A stretch of DNA of 64,000 nucleotides. Source: Spirochaetales bacterium. GTDB lineage: Bacteria; Spirochaetota; Spirochaetia; UBA9216. Position numbers and translations under genes: made by a program. The DNA lies in NCBI GenBank assembly GCA_016839055.1, contig JAEKNX010000003.1, positions 124,001-188,000 of the forward strand, in the 5' to 3' direction. The notes beneath the pieces were generated by a model that saw nothing but the letters and a program-made list of their open reading frames with translations, did no database searches and was not told where the DNA came from. Numbering within the stretch: position 1 is the first letter of the stretch; every line of letters starts with the position of its first letter. Below are positions 57,891-64,000 of this stretch, piece after piece.

Positions 57891-59873
57891 TTATTTATTC
57901 TTTTTTCCGAAAAGTTTGGAAAGGAATCCCTTCTTCTCCGGTTCTGTTTTTGCTTTTTCTTTTAAAGGCGAGCTCTGCTGTGCTTTTCCCTTCCCCGGCA
58001 TCACTGCCTGGTTCCGGGCTGCTCCGCCGCTGTTCTGCTTATTAGCGCCGCCGCGGCTTCCTGCCTTCTTTCCGCCATTTCTGCCAGATGTCCCGGCCTG
58101 CTTCAACATATCTGCTGACGGCTTGAAGTCCTCACCGTATTTTGCCTTGTAATATGCCATCCGGTCTTCGACGCTCGAATTGGCAACAGGCTTTTTGACA
58201 TTCTGATAAGGTCTACTTTTTCCAGCATCACGACTGTCCGGTCTGCTGCGATCATAAGACCCTCTGCTATCCGGTCTGCTATCCGGCCTGCTACTCGGTC
58301 TGCTGTCCGGTCTGCTGCTCGGTCTGTTATTTGGTCTGCTGTCCGGTCTGCCACTCGGCCTGCTCTCGGGTCTGATATCCGGTTTGCCACTCGGTCTGTT
58401 ATTTGGTCTGCTGTCCGGTCTGCTGTCCGGTTTGCTACTCGGTCTGTTATCGGGTCTGCTATCCGGTTTGCCACTCGGTCTGTTATCGGGTCTGCTCTCG
58501 GGTTTTACGCCGGACTTGTCATCTCGTTTGTATTCTTTTCGGCCGTCGGGCTTGTCAGCTCCGTTGCCGCGGGGCTTGTCGTCACGTTTATAATCTTTAC
58601 GGCCGTCACGTCTCCCGCCGCCTCCGCCGCTTCCGTTGCCCTGACCCGGGCCGCCTCTACTGCCCTGCCTGTTATCAGAACGTCCGCGGCTCGGCCTGTC
58701 ATCACTGTATTCATTTCTGAATCTCATTCCAGCGGATGCATCCTCCGCGAAAAGCTCCTCATCTGCAATAATTACCGAGATTTTATCTCCAATAAAGCTT
58801 TCAATGGCAGGTAGATGATAGACATATTTCTCACATGCAAGGGTGACAGCTCTGCCGGATTTTCCCGCCCTGGCCGTTCGTCCAATTCGGTGAACATAGT
58901 TTTCATAATCTTCAGGCAGATCATAGTTGACTACCATTGAAAGATCGTCGACATGAAGACCTCGGGCCGCAACATCGGTTGCAACGAGAATATCCAGTTC
59001 ACCAGCTTTCATGTTATTGATAACAGACAGTCTCTGATTCTGGGGCAGATCCCCCATGAGAAACTTTGTCTTATAACCGTTGATTTCAAGCCGCTTGGAA
59101 ACCTCAACCGCCATATGCTTTGTGTTACAGAAAACAATGACGTTATCAAATTTATCTCTCTTGAGAATACCGAGAAGCAGTCTGAACTTCTCATGGCCCG
59201 CTACGTGAAACAACTCCTGAGTTATTTCCTCGACAGTCATCTTATCGGGTTCAATCTTAATCTCTTCATACTCATTCATCTGATCCCATGCAAGATTCAG
59301 AACCCTCGTATTCAGGGTAGCGCTGAAGAGCATGGTTCTTCTAAAATCTCGGTCGGGCAGCCTTCGGAGCATCTTCTTCAAATCCGGAAAAAATCCCATA
59401 TCAAAGAGCCTGTCGGCTTCATCAATAACGAGTACTCCAAATTGCTTATAGTCTATGTTGTTTGATTTTTCCAGATCAAGCAGTCTTCCAGGTGTTCCGA
59501 CAATTAAATCCGCTCCGGCTTTAAGTTTATCGAGCTGTTCCTTATAGCCGACTCCACCGTAAATGCTTACTGTCTTAAATGGAAGGTTAGCTCCCAGTAC
59601 CGCCGATTCTTCTTCTATCTGTACGGCGAGTTCCCTCGTAGGGACTACTATCAGTGCTTTTTTGTTTTCTATTGCATTAGTCATAAAAAGCTGATAAATC
59701 GAGATTAAAAAGGCCGCAGTTTTACCTGTTCCTGTCTGCGACTGGACCGTTACATCTTTTCCGCTGAAAACAGCCTTGAAGGTCCTTTCCTGTGCGGGCA
59801 TGGCCTCAGTAAAACCGGCTCCTGTTACGCCCCGCATAATGTCTTCGTGTAAGTTGAATTCTTCAAATTTCAT
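57891..59873 (-). CDS. DEAD-box ATP-dependent RNA helicase
   Basis: A 660-residue RNA helicase. Motifs in order: Q motif FTEAMPAQERTF, I SQTGTGKTAAF, Ia PTRELAVQ, Ib GTPGRLLDL, II VIDEADRLF, III FSATLN, IV FDNVIVFCNTK, V ATDVAARGLHVDD, VI YVHRIGRTARAG. From about residue 400 a long low-complexity basic tail carries many copies of a (S/N)RP(D/S)-type unit and probably binds RNA. ATG 59873 is used: it has AAAGAG ahead and the core homology begins there. Further upstream codons are unlike the family. It acts in RNA remodelling, perhaps ribosome assembly or cold adaptation. Confidence 0.95.
   Translation of the reverse strand: MKFEEFNLHEDIMRGVTGAGFTEAMPAQERTFKAVFSGKDVTVQSQTGTGKTAAFLISIYQLFMTNAIENKKALIVVPTRELAVQIEEESAVLGANLPFKTVSIYGGVGYKEQLDKLKAGADLIVGTPGRLLDLEKSNNIDYKQFGVLVIDEADRLFDMGFFPDLKKMLRRLPDRDFRRTMLFSATLNTRVLNLAWDQMNEYEEIKIEPDKMTVEEITQELFHVAGHEKFRLLLGILKRDKFDNVIVFCNTKHMAVEVSKRLEINGYKTKFLMGDLPQNQRLSVINNMKAGELDILVATDVAARGLHVDDLSMVVNYDLPEDYENYVHRIGRTARAGKSGRAVTLACEKYVYHLPAIESFIGDKISVIIADEELFAEDASAGMRFRNEYSDDRPSRGRSDNRQGSRGGPGQGNGSGGGGGRRDGRKDYKRDDKPRGNGADKPDGRKEYKRDDKSGVKPESRPDNRPSGKPDSRPDNRPSSKPDSRPDSRPNNRPSGKPDIRPESRPSGRPDSRPNNRPSSRPDSRPSSRPDSRPDSRGSYDRSRPDSRDAGKSRPYQNVKKPVANSSVEDRMAYYKAKYGEDFKPSADMLKQAGTSGRNGGKKAGSRGGANKQNSGGAARNQAVMPGKGKAQQSSPLKEKAKTEPEKKGFLSKLFGKKNK
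58247..58510 (-). repeat. Short-period coding repeat in the helicase tail
   Basis: Within the helicase gene a 12-bp unit, close to GGTCTGCTATCC on the plus strand, recurs about twenty times with small changes. It encodes the units DSRP, DNRP, SGKP and SSRP. Such arrays can gain or lose units by slippage without breaking the frame. The number of units may differ between strains. Confidence 0.85.
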
Positions 59874-59931
59874 GAATGAATTATACTCTTTAAAGAAACT
59901 ATCAGCAAGCCTGCGACAAGACATACAGTTC

Positions 59932-60270
59932 TCAGAACAGGCGATGATATTTCCGCAGGAATTCCTCGTTATCGAAGTCGTCGCGGCTTGGAATGTAGCC
60001 ATGATAGTCGTCCTTCAAATGCTGAAGAAACACTTCTTTTATTATATCATCTGAATATTTACCCTTAAACTCTTCGAGAACCTTGGGCAGCGCCTCCGAA
60101 TAATGAAGAAACCGCCTATGCTGGAAGGGATTCCAGCCGTCAAGAAAACCCCGTCGAACCGAATGCCTGAAACGTTCGGTATCAAAATACTGATCGATCC
60201 ACTCATGGATATCCTCAGCCCTGCATCCGTATAACTTTTCGGTATTCTCCGCATGCTGTTCTATTCTCAA
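59932..60270 (-). CDS. Small uncharacterised protein
   Basis: A 112-residue, soluble, charged protein with many aromatic and histidine residues (EWIDQYFDTERFRHSVRRGFLDGWNPFQHRRFLHYSEALPKVLEEF). The length and the well-ordered helical pattern suggest a small folded domain, but I do not recognise it. It starts at ATG 60270, 4 bp after the stop of the PAS/CBS/DUF294 gene, so the two are probably co-transcribed and the small protein may serve that system. Confidence 0.75.
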   Translation of the reverse strand: MRIEQHAENTEKLYGCRAEDIHEWIDQYFDTERFRHSVRRGFLDGWNPFQHRRFLHYSEALPKVLEEFKGKYSDDIIKEVFLQHLKDDYHGYIPSRDDFDNEEFLRKYHRLF

Positions 60271-60274
60271 AATG

Positions 60275-62380
60275 TCACCTCAGCGTTCCGGTAAAAGTGA
60301 ACCTCAAATCATCCTGTGCTCTTGATATTTGCTTGAATATCTTCCTGAGCGTAAGAATCTCCACTTCCATTAAATCTTCAATATAAATCAGGTTATCGAG
60401 CGGCTCACCCTCCTCGATAGTCTGAATCTGATCTCCGAAACGCAGAAGGGTCAGATATTCAAAGGCATGCTCGTAACTCCGGAACTGGTTAGGGGTAATG
60501 ACGCCCTTCTCTTTCAAAACTCTCAGTCGTGCCGAGGTAGCGGTTTCCTCAATTTTCTCACGCAATGCCAGCGTTCTCGCATAGATAATCAGTGGGCTAA
60601 GGGCTTTTTTTATGTCGAAAACCTCATCATCATGTTCAGTATACTTCACCTGGATTCTTCCGAACGGAGTAAGCGGTGGTTTAAACTCACTGACGGTCGC
60701 GGCCATTTCCCGGAGGTAGCTTGGAAACCTGTTTATAGTATCCCAAAGTTCAAGCCTCAGAGCCCGGCTGAGTTTTTTATCTCCATAAACACACTTAAAG
60801 TCAAAAATTATATTAACATCAAGCATCTTCCCGGACGCCGTTCCAGTTACCCAGCTCCGAAACTGATCACGCCATTCAGTTTCGCTACGGACCCACTTGG
60901 CATTTGACGCCATTACCCCGCCCTTGCAGTAGGCATAACCGATATTATCAAGAGAGTCGCTGACATATTTTCCGAGCCGTAAAAAATAACTCCGGCAAAT
61001 TTCAATTTTCTCTTCCGGTACATCGCTGAATATTATCCCGTTATCCTGGTCAGTGATCAGAGTCTGCTCGCCTCGTCCTTCACTGCCCATGGCAAGATAG
61101 GCAAACTCACAGGGGGCAGGCCCAAACTTTAGAAATGCCATCTCGATGAGCTTCTGCGTTATTATCTCAGCGGTCTTTGAAACAACACCGGTAATATTTG
61201 CCGCCTTTGCTCCGGAGAGAACAAGGGTCCGAACCGAAAAGGTCAACTGCCGATAACAATCCCGAAGCTTCGGGATTGTGTCAGCCCTTTTCAGTTCCTC
61301 GAACAGTACCGCCGAGTTTGTGCTTTGAATCTGAATGAGTTTTTTCTCGGTGAGTACTCCGGCTGGCTTACCTTCCCCGTCGGTGATGACCAGCTGCCGG
61401 ATTGAGTGTTCACGCATTTTCCTGAATGCTTCGAAAAACATGATTCCCGGTTCCGCAGTAACAACCGGGCTGCTCATTATCCGGCTGACCGGATCTGAAG
61501 TACCTACCTCTCCGGAGATTACCCGTTGGCGGAGATCCTGATCGGTTACAATACCTGACGCAAATCCTTCACGATCAATAACAATAAAAGTATTTTTATG
61601 CTCAACATTCATCCTTTCCACAGCTTGAAGAATTTCTGTCTGCTCATCAAACAAAAGAGGCTCTACCATCATGCTCCCGGCATTCTGATAGAGATACTGC
61701 AGAGCTGACTGAAAGTCCACAATAGAATATTCCCGCTGAACATCAATCCGCAGAGCTTCAGTTCTTGCCTTATCACTCATGTCTTTTACAATCAGAATGA
61801 ATCCGTCCATCAAGGGAGTACTTATTCTCGATGCGGAGATCAACACCTCAGCAAACGTTCTATCCTTCCTGATAAGACGAGTTTCATAGCGTCCGGTTAT
61901 ATCATCATCGCGAGTGCTTATGTACTCTAAAAGCTCAGTTCCATCACTATCTTTATTGATGATATCCTCAGCCCTCAGTATTTGAAACTCATCAGCCTGA
62001 TAATCGAGCATAGACAGAACTATTTTATTGGCGTTCATACAGGACATCTCATTAATATAAATAAAACCGTCGGCAGTTGTTTCAACCCAACTCTGATACT
62101 CTTCATCCATGATGTTATATAATTTTTTCAATCTTTCACGGCTAAGCTCAGTACGAAGATTGTGAACCGCCGAAAAAACAAAGATTGCAGCAGTTACAAG
62201 CAGCACACCGAGGGTATAAGGCAGAAGAGTTTTCACAAGCTTTGCTGTATCGCCTCCAGATTTTGAAATCAGTTCAAGTTCGGGAATAAAATACAGAAAT
62301 ACATAAGCACTCAGCATACCGAAAGACAGGATCGGCGGCAGGAGGTTTATAGATAGAATTTTGCTTATTTTCTTTTTCAT
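60275..62380 (-). CDS. Membrane signalling protein with PAS, CBS pair and DUF294 nucleotidyltransferase-like domains
   Basis: A 701-residue protein. Two N-terminal helices (LLPPILSFGMLSAYVFLYFI; LLPYTLGVLLVTAAIFVFSAV) flank a short loop. A PAS-like domain covers about 80-200 and a CBS pair about 230-350 (PLLFDEQTEILQAVERM; VSRIMSSPVVTAEPGIMFFEAFRKMREHSIRQLVIT). A DUF294 nucleotidyltransferase-like domain has AYLAMGSEGRGEQTLITDQDNGII, where GSExRxEQ and DxD-type residues match GlnD-like enzymes. The DUF294 C-terminal helical domain follows to the end. ATG 62380 is chosen; no strong ribosome site exists. It may sense nucleotides through CBS; the target is unknown. Confidence 0.88.
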   Translation of the reverse strand: MKKKISKILSINLLPPILSFGMLSAYVFLYFIPELELISKSGGDTAKLVKTLLPYTLGVLLVTAAIFVFSAVHNLRTELSRERLKKLYNIMDEEYQSWVETTADGFIYINEMSCMNANKIVLSMLDYQADEFQILRAEDIINKDSDGTELLEYISTRDDDITGRYETRLIRKDRTFAEVLISASRISTPLMDGFILIVKDMSDKARTEALRIDVQREYSIVDFQSALQYLYQNAGSMMVEPLLFDEQTEILQAVERMNVEHKNTFIVIDREGFASGIVTDQDLRQRVISGEVGTSDPVSRIMSSPVVTAEPGIMFFEAFRKMREHSIRQLVITDGEGKPAGVLTEKKLIQIQSTNSAVLFEELKRADTIPKLRDCYRQLTFSVRTLVLSGAKAANITGVVSKTAEIITQKLIEMAFLKFGPAPCEFAYLAMGSEGRGEQTLITDQDNGIIFSDVPEEKIEICRSYFLRLGKYVSDSLDNIGYAYCKGGVMASNAKWVRSETEWRDQFRSWVTGTASGKMLDVNIIFDFKCVYGDKKLSRALRLELWDTINRFPSYLREMAATVSEFKPPLTPFGRIQVKYTEHDDEVFDIKKALSPLIIYARTLALREKIEETATSARLRVLKEKGVITPNQFRSYEHAFEYLTLLRFGDQIQTIEEGEPLDNLIYIEDLMEVEILTLRKIFKQISRAQDDLRFTFTGTLR

Positions 62381-62614
62381 AATGTTATTGTTTACTCTTT
62401 GACCCTTTTTTTCAAGCTGATTACATAAATATGATCCATTTTGACCCATCGGTTGAGACCTTTCTGTCAGCTATGTCATTTTGATACAATAGATAGAGAT
62501 TACATCACTTTTCGTTGTTCTGCTTCTGAATATACGCGAAACAATTAAAGCAGTAAGTTGTTACACTATAAGGTTTTAATTTTTTGCTATGTTTTCATAT
62601 CCAAGTCACTGTTT

Positions 62615-62632
62615 TTGGCACACAACCTGCTA
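62615..62632 (+). promoter_or_regulatory. Sigma-54-type (-24/-12) promoter of hsp20
   Basis: TTGGCACACAACCTGCTA has the invariant GG (62617-62618) and GC (62629-62630) exactly 10 nt apart, and matches TGGCAC-N5-TTGC at all but one base. The predicted start is near 62642, about 34 nt ahead of the Hsp20 ATG. No activator site was identified upstream. Confidence 0.75.
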
Positions 62633-62675
62633 TATATAGTAGTGAAAGAGAAAATTAACTTTAAGGAGTTTAGAT

Positions 62676-63131
62676 ATGACAACATTAACAACCTACAGAA
62701 ACAAACCGGCAGGCGTCTTCAACGAGATGGACAGAATAATTGAGTCATACTTCGTCGGAAACAGCAGTCCAAAAACAGGACGATATCCAGCTGTTGATGT
62801 CGTTGAAAAAGAGAAAACATTCGGACTCAGCATCGAACTGCCGGGTTACAGCAAGGATGATGTCGAGATAAAAATTGACAACAATCTCCTGACTATTTCG
62901 GCAATTGAAGAAGAGAAGAAAGAAGAAAAGCAAGAACAAGAACAAGAGCAAGAGCAGCTGAGATATGTCATCAGAGAAAGAAACAGCAGAAGTTTTACAA
63001 GAACATTTGTTCTGCCCCGTGAGGTAGACAAAGATAATATAGATGCATCATTTGAGAACGGGCTTCTTTCACTTTCCATACCAAAGGTTCCTAAAGCCGT
63101 TCCGAAGAAGATCAACATTAAAGCCAAGTAA
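62676..63131 (+). CDS. Small heat-shock protein, Hsp20/alpha-crystallin family
   Basis: A 151-residue ATP-independent chaperone. The alpha-crystallin domain spans about 35-140: YPAVDVVEKEKTFGLSIELPGYSKDDVEIKIDNNLLTISA, then RSFTRTFVLPREVDKDNIDASFENGLLSLSIPKV, including the GLL motif, and the C-terminal KAVPKKINIK. The mid-domain loop is filled by a run of EK and EQ residues encoded by a hexanucleotide repeat. TTAAGGAG precedes ATG 62676. Expression is probably sigma-54 dependent given the promoter at 62615. A strong terminator follows. Confidence 0.95.
   Translation: MTTLTTYRNKPAGVFNEMDRIIESYFVGNSSPKTGRYPAVDVVEKEKTFGLSIELPGYSKDDVEIKIDNNLLTISAIEEEKKEEKQEQEQEQEQLRYVIRERNSRSFTRTFVLPREVDKDNIDASFENGLLSLSIPKVPKAVPKKINIKAK
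62931..62957 (+). repeat. Hexanucleotide repeat inside hsp20
   Basis: CAAGAA, CAAGAA, CAAGAG, CAAGAG, then CAG encode a (Gln-Glu)n run in the loop of the crystallin domain. It could vary in length without shifting the frame. Confidence 0.85.
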
Positions 63132-63198
63132 TCGGCAAAATTTGCTCATTGGATAAAAGAAATCGGAAATTGCTTTTGTTCAATCCTCCTCCCAATTT

Positions 63199-63229
63199 AG
63201 ACCTTCCTTAAGTGGAAGGTCTTTTTTTT
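63199..63229 (+). terminator. Rho-independent terminator after hsp20
   Basis: AGACCTTCC (63199-63207) pairs with GGAAGGTCT (63214-63222) around TTAAGT, followed by seven T. The A-rich flank is weaker on the other strand, so it serves mainly hsp20. Confidence 0.92.
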
Positions 63230-63241
63230 ATTCAAAAAAAC

Positions 63242-64000
63242 CTACCGAAATACCCGTTGGAGAAAGACAGTTCCAAATCGTTCGAACGCCTCCCCGTATG
63301 TGCAATCTTTAGTATAGGAGAAGATGTCGTTTTCAACATAACGCCCGTCTGATTCCTTGAAATACATTATCGGATGCCTCAGTGCTCCCTCCATCTGCTC
63401 AAGCGAAACACCGTTTTTCAGAAGATAGCGTCCGAATGTGGTTTCCTTCAGCGAAATATGTTTTATTTCCCGGTCGAAGAGAAAGCCGGTTGAGTCCAGA
63501 AGCTCATCGAAGGGACCTTTTGAGTAGTGAAAAACCCTGCTCGACGGACTCAGAATATTTATTATTCCCTTCTCTGTCAGCTTCTCTTCAATCGCGTCGA
63601 TCATAAAGCTGATATCCGAATTCCTGCCGCTGGTTCTAAATACCATAACGGCGATATCTGTCTCGCGGTTATTCTTGTGAAGTAGTGCAGGGATATCATA
63701 ATTGAGAACAAAAATATCTTTAATCTTCTTGATGGACTGACCATTAACGTTCAGCATGCTTGACGGCTTAACCCAGGTCTTGAAAAGCGTTTCCTCGTCA
63801 ATTCCCAGCCGCTTCATGGCCTCAAAGGGACCGAGAATCTCAGCATTGTCAAACGAGCAGCGGTAATATGACTTGAAAACTTTCTTCATATGCTGGGTAA
63901 ACAACCTCTTGCCTTCTAAGGCAAAAAGAAGACGTATTCTGTAGTGGTGTTCAATCAATCCCTTGGCGGAAATAAAATCACCGGGAAGGTTTGCTAAATA
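63242..64000 (-). CDS. Uncharacterised protein, N-terminus outside the window
   Basis: The frame ends at 63242 and stays open to the window edge (253 codons including the stop), so the true start lies beyond 64000. A TTG at 63958 is possible but has no ribosome site and homology-like sequence continues before it (YLANLPGDFISAKG). The protein is soluble, with aromatic- and basic-rich segments (HMKKVFKSYYRCSFDNAEILGPFEAMKRLGIDEETLFKTW). No family is recognised. It converges on hsp20. Confidence 0.65.
   Translation of the reverse strand, partial: YLANLPGDFISAKGLIEHHYRIRLLFALEGKRLFTQHMKKVFKSYYRCSFDNAEILGPFEAMKRLGIDEETLFKTWVKPSSMLNVNGQSIKKIKDIFVLNYDIPALLHKNNRETDIAVMVFRTSGRNSDISFMIDAIEEKLTEKGIINILSPSSRVFHYSKGPFDELLDSTGFLFDREIKHISLKETTFGRYLLKNGVSLEQMEGALRHPIMYFKESDGRYVENDIFSYTKDCTYGEAFERFGTVFLQRVFR

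Noticed and set aside
58384-58720. Long plus-strand frames rich in CVCYR or GLLSGLL opposite the helicase tail
   Set aside because: They are shadows of the coding repeat in the helicase gene and have the composition expected from reading a repeat in antisense.

Overview
The window looks like part of a chromosome from an anaerobic, sugar-fermenting spirochaete, probably Spirochaetaceae or a relative. This rests on gene content, not a marker gene: several carbohydrate uptake and catabolic clusters, a tungsten-type aldehyde:ferredoxin oxidoreductase, a many-pass chemoreceptor, lipoproteins with short lipoboxes, LemA/DUF2207 membrane proteins, and no aerobic respiratory genes. No rRNA, tRNA, CRISPR array, intact transposon or prophage was seen.

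Layout. 0-4.3 kb is a worn edge with a CGGC-domain protein, an iron-sulfur flavoprotein, an amidohydrolase, and remnants of a radical SAM protein, a nitroreductase and a Rieske protein. 4.6-7.8 kb holds a zinc-ribbon membrane protein, a CPA2 antiporter with CBS domains and RpiB. 7.9-11.4 kb is a beta-glucosidase / GPH symporter / TetR operon behind a 20-bp perfect palindrome. 11.5-21 kb (minus strand) is a LacI-linked sugar regulon: TIM-barrel isomerase, Gfo/Idh oxidoreductase, VOC protein, ribose-type ABC transporter and xylulokinase-like kinase. 21.4-24.1 kb carries a GPH symporter translationally coupled to an acyltransferase-like gene. 24.1-30.2 kb (minus) is a catabolic operon of AOR, MoaD-like carrier, cupin-type phosphoglucose isomerase, 2-hydroxyacid dehydrogenase, UlaG-like hydrolase, KDPG/KHG aldolase and a GntR/UTRA regulator.

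30.3-38 kb has an ATPase (DUF4143) pseudogene, cell-envelope proteins and a LemA/DUF2207 pair. 38-43 kb is a DeoR-controlled divergent cluster with two oxidoreductases, a HAD phosphatase and a shikimate-dehydrogenase-like protein. 43-64 kb carries a chemoreceptor, a glycosyltransferase, a membrane hydrolase with a divergent IclR regulator, GlmS, a lipoprotein, pyridoxal kinase, a HAD phosphatase, a glycerol-kinase-like protein, a DEAD-box helicase, a PAS/CBS/DUF294 signalling protein and Hsp20 behind a sigma-54-type promoter.

The most unusual signal is non-coding. Three copies of a modular array of hairpins (18754-18857, 27832-27956, 30075-30168) lie between or ahead of minus-strand catabolic genes. 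Each copy has a stem that begins GAAGTAT and whose inner base pairs covary between copies, then exactly 2 nt, then a long copy-specific stem. In both intercistronic copies the last stem overlaps the stop codon of the upstream gene, and simpler hairpins do the same at two other junctions. I know of no named family matching this design.
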